A program made the position numbers and the translations under genes. From Roseibium polysiphoniae (GTDB lineage Bacteria > Pseudomonadota > Alphaproteobacteria > Rhizobiales > Stappiaceae), in assembly GCF_014842925.1 (NCBI RefSeq), contig NZ_JACYXJ010000007.1:372001-436000 (forward strand): DNA of 64,000 nucleotides. The letters run 5' to 3'. Numbering within the stretch: the stretch's first letter is position 1; every line of letters begins with the position of its first letter. Shown in pieces: positions 27,077 through 37,541 of the stretch. The notes under the pieces are model-generated. The model had not been told where the DNA came from, did no database searches, and was given only the letters and a program-made list of their open reading frames with translations.

Positions 27077-27346
27077 TTAGCGGCGAATGCCCAGGCGTTC
27101 GATCAGGGTCTTGTAACGCTCTTCGTTCTTGCCGCGGACGTAGTCCAGCAGCGAACGGCGCGTCGCAACCATTTTCAAGAGGCCGCGGCGGGAGTGGTTG
27201 TCCTTGCCGTGATCCTTGAAGTGACCCGTGAGGTTGTTGATCCGCTCGGTCAGGATTGCGACCTGGACTTCCGGAGAACCCGTGTCGCCTTCCTTGATGG
27301 CGTATTCTTTCATCAACTCAGCTTTGCGCTCAGTGGTAATCGACAT
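27077..27346 (-). CDS. rpsO: 30S ribosomal protein S15
   Basis: 89 residues, full length. It binds 16S rRNA helices 20-22 early in 30S assembly. Conserved [22 protein letters not shown] and the helix-loop [22 protein letters not shown] are intact. The strong AAAGGAAAG precedes its ATG. The 207-base leader holds two GC hairpins (27370-27409) that may form the S15 autoregulatory site. Confidence 0.98.
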   Translation of the reverse strand: MSITTERKAELMKEYAIKEGDTGSPEVQVAILTERINNLTGHFKDHGKDNHSRRGLLKMVATRRSLLDYVRGKNEERYKTLIERLGIRR

Positions 27347-27369
27347 CGCTCTTTCCTTTCGAAGATGCA

Positions 27370-27409
27370 GCCGGGCAAACCCGGCTTTAGATGGTGCCGG
27401 AAACCCGGC
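27370..27409 (-). promoter_or_regulatory. Candidate S15-binding leader of rpsO
   Basis: On the minus strand two stable hairpins precede the rpsO start: GCCGG-GTTT-CCGGC (27396-27409) and GCCGGG-TTTG-CCCGGC (27370-27385), about 24 bases before the ATG. Alphaproteobacterial rpsO leaders have been reported to bind S15. That these two stems form the site is my inference from position and structure. Confidence 0.5.
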
Positions 27410-27553
27410 CTGATCCGCACCGTCACCAGAGCCGAGATGTCGGTCAGCAAAGGTTGGTACGGACGAATTGAGCCAATAGGCCCAATGGCGGCGGAATATG
27501 GCGGAAAACCTTCGCCATTTCCAGTGAATTCTTGGGGAACCGCGAAGCGTGGC

Positions 27554-28501
27554 CTAGCCAAGGTTAAAGACGCGCGCCGGCTGGAAGCGGCCCTTGTCGA
27601 TGGCGCCAATGGCGACGGGCTCGCCGGCGTGGCTGGCGAAGGCGGTTTCGCAGTTCAAAGGCGCCTCCCGGCCACGCAGTAAAATCGCCATTCCCTGGCG
27701 AATTTTCCCGGCATCCTCGAGAGAAACCGGGAGCTCGAGAAGATTGTCCATCGCTTCGCGAACCGGACGAATAAACTCATCGACCAGAGCCTCGACACCC
27801 TCGCCTTCTTCGCGCTCATCGGCGGCTTCCAGAAGATTTTCAAGCGTGACCATGTCCTCTTCGCCAAACGGCCCGACAAGAAGACGCCTCAGTTCCGTGA
27901 CGTGGCCCCGCGTGCCGAGACGCCGGCCAAGATCGCGCGCAAGCGCGCGCACATAGGTGCCCTTGCCGCATTCAGCCTCTATCACCGCCCGGTTTTCATC
28001 CGGACATTCGACGAGGTGAAGGCGGTGAACGTCGATCGGCCGGGCTTCGAGTTCGATGTCAGCACCGTCGCGTGCAAGATCATAGGCGCGTTCGCCATCG
28101 ACCTTGATCGCGGAAAAGATCGGCGGCACCTGCATGATCGTGCCGACGAATTCCGGCAGGACAGCCTCGATATCAGCAGCCTGCGGCCGGACGTCCGAGG
28201 TCGCGGCCACTTCGCCTTCAGTGTCATCAGTGGTGGTTTCCGCACCCCAGGTCACTTCAAAACGATAGACCTTGCGCCCGTCCATGACGAAAGAGACCGT
28301 CTTGGTCGCCTCGCCAAAGGCCAGGGGCAGACAGCCTGATGCCCGCGGATCTAGTGTGCCGGCATGGCCGACCTTTTGCGGTGAGAGTATCCGCTTGATC
28401 TTGCCGAGTGCGTCGTTGGACGTGATGCCATAGGGCTTGTCGAGCACCAGCCAGCCGTTGATCGCGTTGCGTTTTCTTTTGACTTGTTTTTGACGCGCCA
28501 T
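27554..28501 (-). CDS. truB: tRNA pseudouridine(55) synthase TruB
   Basis: 315 residues. It isomerises U55 in the T-loop of tRNAs and also acts as a tRNA chaperone. The catalytic Asp51 lies in HAGTLDPRASG; KPYGITSNDALGKIK precedes it, and GKGTYVRALARDLG is the third motif. The N terminus is basic (RQKQVKRKRN). It sits between rbfA and rpsO, as in most Proteobacteria, with 84 bases to rbfA and 207 to rpsO. Confidence 0.97.
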   Translation of the reverse strand: MARQKQVKRKRNAINGWLVLDKPYGITSNDALGKIKRILSPQKVGHAGTLDPRASGCLPLAFGEATKTVSFVMDGRKVYRFEVTWGAETTTDDTEGEVAATSDVRPQAADIEAVLPEFVGTIMQVPPIFSAIKVDGERAYDLARDGADIELEARPIDVHRLHLVECPDENRAVIEAECGKGTYVRALARDLGRRLGTRGHVTELRRLLVGPFGEEDMVTLENLLEAADEREEGEGVEALVDEFIRPVREAMDNLLELPVSLEDAGKIRQGMAILLRGREAPLNCETAFASHAGEPVAIGAIDKGRFQPARVFNLG

Positions 28502-28585
28502 GAAGGGTCCGATTGTGTCTTAGAGCCGGTCGCCGCGAGGAGCTTTGCCCCGCACCAATTGTAACCGCGCCGGAATGCCTGAGCC

Positions 28586-29008
28586 TCAGTCCTGCCCGTC
28601 GTCGCCGTCAGTGTCCGTTTCCAGATCCCTGGAAACGCCCGGCGAATGCAGCAGGCTTTCGATCCGGTCATCGTCGTCGAAGCGTGTATCGAGAACAAAG
28701 CGCAGATCTGGCGAATACTTCATGGTCATACGCCGAGACACCAGGCCACGCAGATATTTCGCGCAGCGGTTCAGCGCCTTTTCGATCTTCTCGCCGTCAC
28801 CACCGCCAAGCGGCATGAACAAGCAAGATGCAAGGCGCAAATCAGGTGTCATGCGAACTTCCGGGATGGTCACGATGATGCCGTCGAGTTCAGGATCGGC
28901 GATTTCACCGCGGGTCAGAATGTCCGACAGTTCCTTGCGCACAAGTTCACCGACGCGCAACTGACGCTGCGAAGGGCCTTTGGCGCCCTGTCCGTGTTGT
29001 CGTGTCAT
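28586..29008 (-). CDS. rbfA: Ribosome-binding factor A
   Basis: 140 residues from ATG 29008 (MTRQHGQGAKGPSQRQLRVGE); a longer frame back to 29053 adds 15 residues without better support. RbfA binds immature 30S subunits and helps mature the 5' end of 16S rRNA. The KH-like core VGELVRKELSDILTRGEI and the motif MTPDLRLASCLFMPLGG are present. The acidic C-terminal tail (TDGDDGQD) is usual for the alphaproteobacterial form. It lies between infB (104 bases) and truB (84 bases). Confidence 0.95.
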   Translation of the reverse strand: MTRQHGQGAKGPSQRQLRVGELVRKELSDILTRGEIADPELDGIIVTIPEVRMTPDLRLASCLFMPLGGGDGEKIEKALNRCAKYLRGLVSRRMTMKYSPDLRFVLDTRFDDDDRIESLLHSPGVSRDLETDTDGDDGQD

Positions 29009-29112
29009 GATTTCAATCCATTTCCGGCGCTGGCAGACCGGCGCCAAATGCAAGACGCCGGCGCGGCTGAAAATGCGGCGCCGGCGTATTTGATTTTACA
29101 GAACCCTGACTA

Positions 29113-31782
29113 TCAGAGCGAACGAGCGAGATGCTCAACGCGGAAACATTCGATGATGTCGCCTGCGCGCATGTCCTGATAGCTGACGAAGTTCATGCCG
29201 CATTCCTGGCCGGATTCGACAGACTTGACCTCGTCCTTGAAGCGCTTGAGCGTGCCCAGCTTGCCTTCGTGGATAACGACGTCGTCGCGAATGAGGCGGA
29301 CTTCCGCGCCACGCTCGACCATGCCTTCGGTGACCAGACAACCTGCGACCTTGCCGACCTTGGAAATGTGGAAGATTTCCTTGATCTCCGCGTTGCCGAG
29401 GAAGGTCTCGCGACGCTCTGGCGACAGCAGGCCGGACATGGCCGCTTTGATGTCATCCACGAGATCGTAGATGATGTTGTAGTAGCGGATCTCGATGCCG
29501 TCACTGCGCGCAGCTTCGCGGGCCTGCTTGTTGGCACGCACGTTGAAGCCGATGATCGGAGCCTTGGAAGCAGATGCCAGTGTGACATCACTTTCCGTGA
29601 TCCCGCCAACGCCGGACATCAAGATGCGTGCACCGACTTCGTCCGTGCCGAGTTCGTTCAGCGCATGAACGATGGCTTCAACGGAGCCCTGAACGTCGCC
29701 CTTGAGGACCAGCGGGAATTCCTTTTTCCCGGTTTCCTGCAGACGGTTCATCATCTGCTCAAGCGAGCCACGGGCACCAGAGGCAACCACGGAAGCCTTC
29801 TCGCGGATCTGACGCTGACGATAGTCAACGATCTCACGAGCGCGGGCTTCGTTCTCGACAACGGCGACCATGTCACCGGCTGCCGGCGTACCCTGGAAAC
29901 CGAGAACTTCGACCGGCTTGGAAGGACCAGCCTCTTTCACCTGATCGCCATTCTCGTCGAGCATTGCGCGAACACGGCCCCACTCGGCACCTGCGACAAT
30001 GATGTCGCCCGGGCGCAGAGTGCCCTTCTGGACGAGAACGGTCGCAACCGGACCACGGCCACGGTCAAGCTGAGCTTCAACGACAATACCTTCTGCCGTG
30101 CGATCTGGATTGGCCTGAAGTTCGAGAACTTCCGACTGAAGCAGGATCATTTCCAGCAGCTTGTCGAGATTCGTGCCGTCCTTGGCCGAGACTTCAACGT
30201 CAATGACGTCACCACCCATGCCTTCGACAACAATCGAGTCCTGAAGCAGCTCGGTGCGCACACGGTTCGGATCGGCGCCCGGCTTGTCGATCTTGTTGAT
30301 TGCAACGATGATCGGAACATCGGCTGCCTGAGCATGCGCGATGGCTTCCTTGGTCTGCGGCATGACACCGTCATCAGCAGCAACGACCAGGATCACGATA
30401 TCGGTCGACTTCGCACCACGAGCACGCATCTGAGAGAAGGCGGCGTGGCCCGGCGTATCGATGAAGGTGACCTTGTTGCCATCCTGTTCGACCTGGTACG
30501 CCCCGATATGCTGGGTGATGCCGCCGGCTTCGCCGGTCACAACCTTTGAGTTGCGGATGGCATCGAGCAAGGACGTCTTACCGTGGTCGACGTGTCCCAT
30601 GATGGTCACGACAGGCGGACGCGGCTGCATAGTGCCGCCATCGTCCTCGGTGGAGAACAGGCCTTCTTCAACATCCGCTTCGGAGACGCGCTTGACCGTA
30701 TGGCCCATTTCAACGGCGATGAGTTCAGCGGTATCCGCGTCGATCACATCGTTGATCTTGAGCATCTGGCCCTGCTTCATCAGAAGCTTGATCACGTCCA
30801 CGGACCGCTCGGTCATGCGGTTTGCGAGTTCCTGAATGGTAATAGCTTCCGGCAGGATGACCTCACGCAGGACCTTTTCACGCACAACCTGCTGACCGCC
30901 GCGCTTTTCCTTCTCGCGGCGGCGGCGCAGCGATGCCAGTGAACGCGAACGCTGTTCGTCGTTGCCACCGGTCGCAGCGGAAATCGTCAGCTTCGAGCGA
31001 CGGCGATCGTCGCCGGTGCGCGGGCGTGTCGTTGTCGGGGCAGGAGCTGCCTTCTGACGCTTGACGGGACGAAGTGCCTGTTTGCGGCTGTCGTCTTCGG
31101 CAGGCTTTTCGTCGCGGCCAGCAGCCGGACGTGCAGCTGCACCAGCCGACTTTTCAGCGCGGGCACCACCTTGCGCAGGCTTGGCTGCTGCTGGAGCCGG
31201 TTTGGCGGGAGCCGCGGCCGCAGCCTTTGCGTCTTCCTCGGCCTTCAGCGCAGCCTGCTTGGCTTCTTCAGCTTCGCGAATCTTGCGGGCTTCTTCTTCA
31301 GCTTTCAGTCGAGCTTCTTCCTCGACCTTGCGGATCGCCTCTTCTTCGGCGCGCCGCTTGGCATCGATCTCGGCCTGCTTGCGCTCTTCGACTTCGCGAA
31401 CCTGCGCCATCTTGAGCGCTGCACTACGTGCTGCCGCTTCTTCCTTGGTCAGCGTCCGCAGAACGTTGCCGCCCTTTTGCTGCCGTTGCCCAGAAGCACC
31501 TGCAGCACGACGTGCTGCCTGCTGTGCGTCCGGCTGCGGCTTGCGCGGAGCTACCTCGGCAGGCTTTTCAAGCCGCTGCGTCTGAAGCGCGGGCTGTTCA
31601 GCCTTGGGCTCCTGACCCGGCACGACGACACGACGCTTCTTTTTTTCCACGACGACGGCTTTGGACCGGCCGTGCGAGAAGGACTGGCGAACAGTCCCCT
31701 GGTCACCACCACCCCTTTTGATGCCGAGCGTTTTCCGCTCAACACTGATTGTCTTGTCGCCTGGGTTTTTCGTATCGCTCAT
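29113..31782 (-). CDS. infB: Translation initiation factor IF-2
   Basis: 889 residues from ATG 31782 ([17 protein letters not shown]), with AAGG upstream. The GTPase places fMet-tRNA on the 30S subunit and promotes subunit joining. The N terminus is IF2_assoc-like, followed by a long Ala/Glu/Lys/Arg coiled-coil region (about 130-200, rich in [14 protein letters not shown]). IF2_N ([10 protein letters not shown]) comes next, then the G domain near residue 390 with [17 protein letters not shown] and NKID, and finally domains II-IV. The start is seven bases after the ylxR-like gene, so they are co-translated. Confidence 0.97.
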   Translation of the reverse strand: MSDTKNPGDKTISVERKTLGIKRGGGDQGTVRQSFSHGRSKAVVVEKKKRRVVVPGQEPKAEQPALQTQRLEKPAEVAPRKPQPDAQQAARRAAGASGQRQQKGGNVLRTLTKEEAAARSAALKMAQVREVEERKQAEIDAKRRAEEEAIRKVEEEARLKAEEEARKIREAEEAKQAALKAEEDAKAAAAAPAKPAPAAAKPAQGGARAEKSAGAAARPAAGRDEKPAEDDSRKQALRPVKRQKAAPAPTTTRPRTGDDRRRSKLTISAATGGNDEQRSRSLASLRRRREKEKRGGQQVVREKVLREVILPEAITIQELANRMTERSVDVIKLLMKQGQMLKINDVIDADTAELIAVEMGHTVKRVSEADVEEGLFSTEDDGGTMQPRPPVVTIMGHVDHGKTSLLDAIRNSKVVTGEAGGITQHIGAYQVEQDGNKVTFIDTPGHAAFSQMRARGAKSTDIVILVVAADDGVMPQTKEAIAHAQAADVPIIVAINKIDKPGADPNRVRTELLQDSIVVEGMGGDVIDVEVSAKDGTNLDKLLEMILLQSEVLELQANPDRTAEGIVVEAQLDRGRGPVATVLVQKGTLRPGDIIVAGAEWGRVRAMLDENGDQVKEAGPSKPVEVLGFQGTPAAGDMVAVVENEARAREIVDYRQRQIREKASVVASGARGSLEQMMNRLQETGKKEFPLVLKGDVQGSVEAIVHALNELGTDEVGARILMSGVGGITESDVTLASASKAPIIGFNVRANKQAREAARSDGIEIRYYNIIYDLVDDIKAAMSGLLSPERRETFLGNAEIKEIFHISKVGKVAGCLVTEGMVERGAEVRLIRDDVVIHEGKLGTLKRFKDEVKSVESGQECGMNFVSYQDMRAGDIIECFRVEHLARSL

Positions 31783-31789
31783 ATTGCCT

Positions 31790-32443
31790 TCAGTCCTGCG
31801 CAACTGCACCAGCTGCGTTGCCTATATCTTTTGTGGCGGAATTCGACCGGAAAACCTCGAGTTCGCGTCCCCGCGACAGGAAGTTTTCGCTCGCCTGACC
31901 CGCAAGCAGTGCAGCATGTATCACATTTGACCGACCCAATGCCAAATTCAATTGAGTCGAATCGAACAAACGGACGATCTGCGGCCCGTTTGTGGTCTCA
32001 CTTCGGCTTGCGGCCACCGCCGCCAGCTTTCGAATCCCATCCTCGGCTGCATCCGAAGCGTGGATCAGCCCCACGACAGAGTCCCGTCGAAGGGCAGCTT
32101 CAACTTTCGAAAACCCGGTTACGAGCTCCCCAGCCTTGCGGCTGATGGAAAGCGCAGACAAGGCCGCTTTTTCCAGAAGCACATCAACGCGCTCCGCTAG
32201 CCCTGGCTCGACAATGGCTTCACACTTGAAGCCACGGCCGAACACCCGTTTCCTATCTTTCTCAGCGAGCCGGACCGTTTCGTCCGCTGCTGTAACCCAT
32301 ACGCCGCGCCCCGGGAGAACCCGTTTGAGATCCGGAACGACCTTTCCCTCTGGGTCCAGGACGAAGCGGATCATGCGATCTACCGGCTGAACCTCCCGCG
32401 TTACGGCACATTGCCGCTCGGTCGGCTCACTCTTTCTTGGCAC
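31790..32443 (-). CDS. YlxR (DUF448) / L7Ae-like RNA-binding fusion protein
   Basis: 217 residues. The N-terminal YlxR domain (about 8-85: [19 protein letters not shown], with LPGRGVWV) is joined to a C-terminal L7Ae/L30e-like domain (about 105-175: [21 protein letters not shown]). This fusion between nusA and infB is common in Alphaproteobacteria; elsewhere the domains are separate proteins. It probably binds rRNA or another structured RNA. No precise function is established. The gaps are 36 bases to nusA and 7 to infB. Confidence 0.92.
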   Translation of the reverse strand: MPRKSEPTERQCAVTREVQPVDRMIRFVLDPEGKVVPDLKRVLPGRGVWVTAADETVRLAEKDRKRVFGRGFKCEAIVEPGLAERVDVLLEKAALSALSISRKAGELVTGFSKVEAALRRDSVVGLIHASDAAEDGIRKLAAVAASRSETTNGPQIVRLFDSTQLNLALGRSNVIHAALLAGQASENFLSRGRELEVFRSNSATKDIGNAAGAVAQD

Positions 32444-32479
32444 CTGCCACCTCCGTTAGACCGCCTTCCGGCAGCGATT

Positions 32480-34129
32480 TCAGCCCTTCAGGATCGCGCC
32501 CGCAGCCGCTTCCTCAGCTTCTTCCTCAACCGCTTCAGCATCGTCAGCGACTTCGCCGTCTTCCTGCTGAGCGTTCAGTTCCTCTTCGGTCACCCAGCCA
32601 GCACTCACGCGGGCCGACATGATCATCGCTTCCGCATCAGTCCGGGACACGTCAAATGCGCTCAGAGCACCTTCGAAACGCTTCGTCTCGCCGTCCTTGC
32701 GCTCGGTCCAGCCAACCAGATCGTCGGTGGCACACCCAGCCAGGTCTTCGACCGACTTGACGTCATCCTTGCCAAGCGCAACCAGCATCGCCGTTGTCAG
32801 GCCATCAATGGTGCGCAGATCGTCGGAAACTCCGAGATCGCGACGCTCCTGATCAAGCCGGGTTTCCAGCTCTTCCAGATAGTCACGCGCACGCGCCTGA
32901 ATTTCTTCTGCGGTGTCGTTGTCGAAGCCCTCGATCATCGAGATCTCGTCAAGCTCGACATATGCGACTTCCTCAACGGAGGTAAAGCCTTCTGTCGCCA
33001 AAAGCTGTCCGACCATTTCGTCGACGTTGAGAGCTTCCATGAACAGGTTGGACCGTTCCTGGAATTCCTTTTGACGACGCTCGGACTCTTCGTTCTCGGT
33101 CATGATGTCGATGGCCCAGCCGGTGAGCTGAGAAGCCAGACGCACGTTCTGACCACGACGACCAATCGCAAGACTTAGTTGTTCATCCGGAACGACAACT
33201 TCAATACGCTCGGCGTCTTCATCGAGCACAACCTTGGCAACTTCCGCCGGCTGCAGGGCATTGACGATGAAGGTTGCAGGCTCATCATTCCACGGAATGA
33301 TGTCGATTTTTTCACCCTGAAGTTCACCAACAACCGCCTGAACACGGCTACCGCGCATACCGACACAGGCACCAACAGGATCGATCGAGCTGTCCTTCGA
33401 GATGACCGCGATCTTGGCGCGTGAGCCAGGGTCACGGGCTACCGACCGGATCTCAATGACACCATCATAGATTTCCGGGACTTCCTGAGCAAACAGTTTC
33501 GCCATGAACTGCGGATGCGTGCGCGACAGGAAGATCTGCGGGCCACGCTGTTCGCGGCGGACATCGTAGATGTAAGCGCGAATACGGTCGCCGGTTCGGA
33601 AAGCTTCGCGCGGGATCAACTCATCGCGGCGAACGATACCTTCGCCACGGCCGAGGTCGACGATAACGTTGCCGTATTCGGCACGCTTGACGACACCGTT
33701 GACGACTTCGCCGACGCGATCCTTGAATTCATCAAATTGACGGTCACGCTCAGCTTCGCGGACCTTCTGCACGATCACCTGTTTGGCGGACTGTGCAGCA
33801 ATACGGCCGAAGTCGAGCGGCGGCAACGGCTCGGCGATGAAGTCGCCCAGGCTTGCTTCCGGGTTGCGGGCAAGTGCCTCGTCCAGCGAGATTTCAGTCG
33901 AAACATTTTCGACGGTCTCGACAACCTGAAGCAGCCGCTGAAGGCGGATTTCACCGGTCTTGGAATTGATCTCGGCACGCACCTCGGTTTCGGTGCCGTA
34001 GCGGGACCGAGCTGCCTTCTGGATCGCATCTTCCATTGCCGTGATGACGATGTTGCGGTCGATCGACTTTTCCCGGGCAACCGCGTCAGCGATTTGCAGC
34101 AGTTCCAGCCGGTTCGCGCTGATAGCCAT
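32480..34129 (-). CDS. nusA: Transcription termination/antitermination protein NusA
   Basis: 549 residues. It binds RNA polymerase and nascent RNA, modulating pausing, rho termination and rRNA antitermination. Domain order: N-terminal RNAP-binding domain (1-130), S1 (RAEYGNVIVDLGRGEGIV, about 137-200), KH1 and KH2 (with CVGMRGSRVQAV and LAIGRRGQNVRLA, about 230-350). Then come two acidic HhH-type repeats (LLATEGFTSVEEVAYV and IDGLTTAMLVALGKDDVKSVEDLAG). The C-terminal tail is strongly acidic. It is second in the operon after rimP (74 bases). Confidence 0.97.
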   Translation of the reverse strand: MAISANRLELLQIADAVAREKSIDRNIVITAMEDAIQKAARSRYGTETEVRAEINSKTGEIRLQRLLQVVETVENVSTEISLDEALARNPEASLGDFIAEPLPPLDFGRIAAQSAKQVIVQKVREAERDRQFDEFKDRVGEVVNGVVKRAEYGNVIVDLGRGEGIVRRDELIPREAFRTGDRIRAYIYDVRREQRGPQIFLSRTHPQFMAKLFAQEVPEIYDGVIEIRSVARDPGSRAKIAVISKDSSIDPVGACVGMRGSRVQAVVGELQGEKIDIIPWNDEPATFIVNALQPAEVAKVVLDEDAERIEVVVPDEQLSLAIGRRGQNVRLASQLTGWAIDIMTENEESERRQKEFQERSNLFMEALNVDEMVGQLLATEGFTSVEEVAYVELDEISMIEGFDNDTAEEIQARARDYLEELETRLDQERRDLGVSDDLRTIDGLTTAMLVALGKDDVKSVEDLAGCATDDLVGWTERKDGETKRFEGALSAFDVSRTDAEAMIMSARVSAGWVTEEELNAQQEDGEVADDAEAVEEEAEEAAAGAILKG

Positions 34130-34203
34130 TCAATCCACTCCTCTCGCGCCCTCATCTTCAGGTATTTCCTGGCGCGTTTCGTTCATGCCCTGCGGATGTC
34201 CGC

Positions 34204-34800
34204 TCAGTTGGGCTTGTTGTCCTCTGTCGCCTGCCCATCGGCGCGAGCGGCAAGCGCCGCCTTTTCCGCCTTGAGAGCAGCCGTAATCAAATCATCGGTC
34301 AAGACGAGCTTTGCCTCGCCCATGTCGGCGAGGGGCAGTTCGACCGTGTCAGCTTCGCCTTCGCGCGCATCCGGCAGACGGACCACCGCGGCGTCACCGC
34401 TAAGACCTGTCAGAAGTCCGCGGAAACGCTTGCGGCCTTCCTGCATCACCGCCATCTCGACCTTCAGCTCATGGCCGGCCCAGCGCTCAAAATCGCCCGG
34501 ACGCACCAGAGGCCGATCGATGCCTGGAGAGGAAACCTCCAGATGATAGGCCCGGTTGATCGGGTCATCGACATCAAGTGCCGGCGATACGGCGCGGCTG
34601 ATCGCTTCACAGTCTTCCACGGTCATCGTGCCGTCGGGACGCTCGGCCATGATCTGCAGCGTGCACCCATTGGCCGCGCTGATCTTGGTGCGCACAAGCC
34701 GATAGCCAAGGTCTTCAATGACCGGCTCGACAATGGCAGCAACCCGGGCGTCCAGCCCTTGCTCCGTAACAATGCGATCTTCGTGTGCGCTCACACTCAA
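34204..34800 (-). CDS. rimP: Ribosome maturation factor RimP
   Basis: 198 residues. It assists 30S assembly by binding pre-30S particles and S12. The N-terminal domain contains [15 protein letters not shown] and [15 protein letters not shown], followed by [23 protein letters not shown]. The C-terminal SH3-like domain has [17 protein letters not shown]. It is the first gene of the rimP-nusA-ylxR-infB-rbfA-truB-rpsO-pnp operon. The promoter is not clear in the 280 bases upstream; TTATATGAG near 34908 (minus) is one weak -10 candidate. Confidence 0.96.
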   Translation of the reverse strand: MSVSAHEDRIVTEQGLDARVAAIVEPVIEDLGYRLVRTKISAANGCTLQIMAERPDGTMTVEDCEAISRAVSPALDVDDPINRAYHLEVSSPGIDRPLVRPGDFERWAGHELKVEMAVMQEGRKRFRGLLTGLSGDAAVVRLPDAREGEADTVELPLADMGEAKLVLTDDLITAALKAEKAALAARADGQATEDNKPN

Positions 34801-35080
34801 CTCCTGTGCGACGGCGAAATCTCTTGATCAGCCGCCTGTCTGCAAATCTCGTGGCTGGTGTAAGCAAGAACGGAGCGGGTCCCGGCGGGGCCCACCCTCA
34901 TACCGCTCATATAAGCCGTGTGAGATGAAACACGGGCTGTATAACGCCAAACCAGTCCCAAAGGCAATAGCGGTGCCTTGATTGGATCGAAACTCCTTGC
35001 ACAGCTACGCCATATCCAGGCGTGAGAACGTTCTTACGGCCTTCTTGCGACCGACGTGCAGCGGCGTTAGCCTTACCACC

Positions 35081-35452
35081 ATGAGTAATGCTGACGCCTC
35101 AGATATTCACAGCAGACTGAGACAAGCGCGCATAAACGCGGGCTATCGATCCGCTGCAGCGGCTGCCGACGCGATCGGGGTTACGCTAAGCACATACACC
35201 TCCCACGAGAACGGCAATCGAGCGTATAGCTCTGATACCGCCACCTGCTACGCGAAGGGGCTGGGAGTGTCACCAAACTGGCTTCTTTTCGGAGAAGGCG
35301 CCGAACACACGGCAGACAAAATCGATAACAGCCAAAAGATCAAGCGGGCCGTCTATGGTGCTTTTGCCGCGGTCGAGGCCATGGGTCATCCCGTCAACGC
35401 CGAGAACATCAGCGAAGCGGCAGCACGTCTTTATGATCTGGAAGGCCGGTAG
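35081..35452 (+). CDS. Orphan XRE-family helix-turn-helix protein, phage-repressor-like
   Basis: 123 residues from ATG 35081 (MSNADASDIHSRLRQ); a TTG at 34982 would add 33 residues of unlikely sequence. Neither start has a good ribosome-binding site. The Cro/CI-type HTH spans about residues 11-70 (LRQARINAGYRSAAAAADAIGV), ending LGVSPNWLLFGEG, a pattern typical of prophage-type repressors. The C-terminal 50 residues carry no S24 peptidase domain. It points opposite to its neighbours rimP and trmB, which are normally adjacent or nearly so, so it may be a later insertion. Target unknown. Confidence 0.8.
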   Translation: MSNADASDIHSRLRQARINAGYRSAAAAADAIGVTLSTYTSHENGNRAYSSDTATCYAKGLGVSPNWLLFGEGAEHTADKIDNSQKIKRAVYGAFAAVEAMGHPVNAENISEAAARLYDLEGR

Positions 35453-35501
35453 CCACTTCAGCAAGTTCGTACCTTGCCTCGGCGAAAACCACCCGAAGAG
35501 A

Positions 35502-36188
35502 TCAAACCCTTAAAAAGGTAAGATACCGGCCGATACGGCCTTCCCGAATGGCCTTCGCCTCGTAGCGCGTGCCCGGCCAATTGTCCCAGGGGGTTTTCCA
35601 GTCCGAGGCGCATTGTGCAGTCCACTCGAACGCAGCGTGATCGCGGCAATGACGCAAGGTCCAGTCGACATAAGTGTCGATGTCACTTGCAAAGCGGAAC
35701 TGGTGGCCAGGTTTCAGCACCCGGGCGTAGCGATCCAGGTTCTGCTGATTGATAAAGCGCCGCTTCCAGTGCCGCTTCTTCGGCCAGGGATCAGGATAGA
35801 GCTGATAGGCCAGATCAATTGAGGCTTCCGGCAACCAATCGAGCAGATTGATCGCGTCATCGTCGTAAAGACGGATGTTCTTGATGTCCTCGGCCACAAC
35901 GGTTGTGACGACCTTGGCCATGCTGCCGACAAAAGGCTCAACACCGATGAACCCGGTTGTCGGGTTCTCACGCGCACGGTGGAGAAGATGTTCGCCGCCG
36001 CCGAAACCCACCTCGAGGCAGACGTCCTCAACATCGGCGTCAAAAAGCCCCGTCAGATCTGCCGGCACCGGTGAGCCGAGGTCCAGAGCGAGACGCGGCA
36101 TCGCGTCTTCGACCAGCTTGGTTCGACTGGGGCTGAGCGGCTTGCCCTTTCGGCGTCCATAGAAGGAGCCTTCGTATCGGTCAGTCAT
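35502..36188 (-). CDS. trmB: tRNA (guanine-N7-)-methyltransferase
   Basis: 228 residues. It forms m7G46 in the tRNA variable loop using SAM. The SAM-binding motif [17 protein letters not shown] lies near residues 53-69; [30 protein letters not shown] and the signature [19 protein letters not shown] follow. It is 70 bases downstream of metK on the same strand, so SAM synthesis and a SAM-using tRNA enzyme are co-transcribed. The N terminus ([19 protein letters not shown]) is basic, as in Rhizobiales orthologues. Confidence 0.96.
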   Translation of the reverse strand: MTDRYEGSFYGRRKGKPLSPSRTKLVEDAMPRLALDLGSPVPADLTGLFDADVEDVCLEVGFGGGEHLLHRARENPTTGFIGVEPFVGSMAKVVTTVVAEDIKNIRLYDDDAINLLDWLPEASIDLAYQLYPDPWPKKRHWKRRFINQQNLDRYARVLKPGHQFRFASDIDTYVDWTLRHCRDHAAFEWTAQCASDWKTPWDNWPGTRYEAKAIREGRIGRYLTFLRV

Positions 36189-36258
36189 GTTTCAAATCAA
36201 GCCGCCGGCCACATGGGCCGGCGGCAAGGTCCTGTTGTTCAAGGATATAAGGCGCGCC

Positions 36259-37431
36259 TTATTCCGCGATTGTGCGCAGCGCGTCAACCAGATCCGTCTT
36301 TTCCCAGGTGAAGCCACCATCAGCATCCGGCTCGCGGCCGAAGTGACCATAAGCGGCAGTGCGCTCATAAATGGGGTTGTTCAGCTTCAGGTGCTCACGA
36401 ATGCCACGCGGGCTGAGGCCCATGACTTCGCGCAGGCCCTTTTCCAGCTTGGCCTCGTCGCATTTTCCAGTGCCATGAAGATCGACATAGACCGACAGAG
36501 GATCGGCCACGCCAATGGCATAAGACAGCTGGATGGTGCATCGATCGGCAAGATCCGCCGCAACAACATTCTTTGCGAGGTAACGCGCCGCATAGGCTGC
36601 AGAGCGGTCAACCTTGGTCGGATCCTTACCGGAGAAGGCGCCGCCGCCGTGGGGTGCAGCACCGCCATAGGTATCCACGATGATCTTGCGGCCGGTCAGG
36701 CCGGCATCGCCGTCAGGTCCACCAATTACGAAGGTGCCGGTCGGATTCACATGCCAGACAGTTTCGTCGCTCAGCCAGCCTTCAGGCAGGGAGGAGCGAA
36801 TGTAGGGCTCAACCATCGCGCGGACATCATCGGAGGACAGCGTCTCGTCCAGGTGCTGGGTGGAGAGCACCAGGGAGGTCACGCCAACCGGCTTGCCGCC
36901 AACGTAGCGAACAGTCACCTGGCTCTTTGCATCCGGGCCAAGTGTCGGCTCTGCGCCGGACTTACGTGCTTCTGCAAGGTTTTTGAGAATACGGTGAGAA
37001 TAAAGGATCGGCGCCGGCATCAGTTCCGGCGTCTCGCGGCAGGCATAACCAAACATGATGCCCTGGTCACCAGCGCCCTCATCCTTGTTGTTGCTGGCGT
37101 CCACACCCTGGGCAATATGAGCCGACTGGGCATGCAGGTGAACGGCGATATCGCAGTTCTCCCAATGGAAGCCGTCCTGCTCGTAGCCGATGTCTTTGAC
37201 GGCCAACCGCGCCAAATGCGCGATGTAGTCCTTCGTCACGGTTGCCGGACCGCGGGTTTCCCCGGCGATGACAATGCGATTCGTGGTGGCGAGCGTTTCG
37301 CAAGCCACACGTGCATCGGGCATGGCACCGAGGTAGGCATCAACGACAGCATCCGAGATGCGGTCACAAACCTTGTCGGGGTGCCCTTCCGAGACGGATT
37401 CAGAGGTAAAGAGATAATCTTGACGAGCCAT
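36259..37431 (-). CDS. metK: S-adenosylmethionine synthetase
   Basis: 390 residues from ATG 37431 ([20 protein letters not shown]), with AGAAGGA about nine bases upstream; a ten-residue longer frame is rejected on that ground. It makes SAM from methionine and ATP as a homotetramer. SEGHPDK near the N terminus carries the ATP-binding His; the hexapeptide [12 protein letters not shown] and the P-loop-like [16 protein letters not shown] are intact. Upstream, between metK and the PraR-like regulator, are a TTGACG element (37522-37527, minus) and a strong hairpin. Confidence 0.97.
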   Translation of the reverse strand: MARQDYLFTSESVSEGHPDKVCDRISDAVVDAYLGAMPDARVACETLATTNRIVIAGETRGPATVTKDYIAHLARLAVKDIGYEQDGFHWENCDIAVHLHAQSAHIAQGVDASNNKDEGAGDQGIMFGYACRETPELMPAPILYSHRILKNLAEARKSGAEPTLGPDAKSQVTVRYVGGKPVGVTSLVLSTQHLDETLSSDDVRAMVEPYIRSSLPEGWLSDETVWHVNPTGTFVIGGPDGDAGLTGRKIIVDTYGGAAPHGGGAFSGKDPTKVDRSAAYAARYLAKNVVAADLADRCTIQLSYAIGVADPLSVYVDLHGTGKCDEAKLEKGLREVMGLSPRGIREHLKLNNPIYERTAAYGHFGREPDADGGFTWEKTDLVDALRTIAE

Positions 37432-37462
37432 TGGCGAGCGTCCTTCTGGGAATGAATACAAC

Positions 37463-37488
37463 AGGAGCGGTGACCGTGATCACCGCTC
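37463..37488 (-). promoter_or_regulatory. Perfect hairpin in the metK leader
   Basis: GGAGCGGTGA / TCACCGCTCC, a 10-base perfect stem with a 6-base loop, ending about 30 bases before the metK start. No T-run follows, so it is not a standard terminator for the upstream regulator gene. It may be a regulatory leader or a processing element. It does not match the SAM-II or SAM/SAH riboswitch cores I know. Confidence 0.5.
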
Positions 37489-37541
37489 CCTAACAACATC
37501 AATCCAAAATGAATTTCGCCACGTCAAGCACGCATTTGTGT

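Noticed and set aside
34801..35080. tRNA or 6S RNA gene in the rimP-trmB interval
   Set aside because: No cloverleaf, T-loop or 6S-like long hairpin could be drawn; only a short stem is visible.
37432..37541. SAM-II or SAM/SAH riboswitch before metK
   Set aside because: No match to the conserved pseudoknot cores I know; only a simple perfect hairpin is present.
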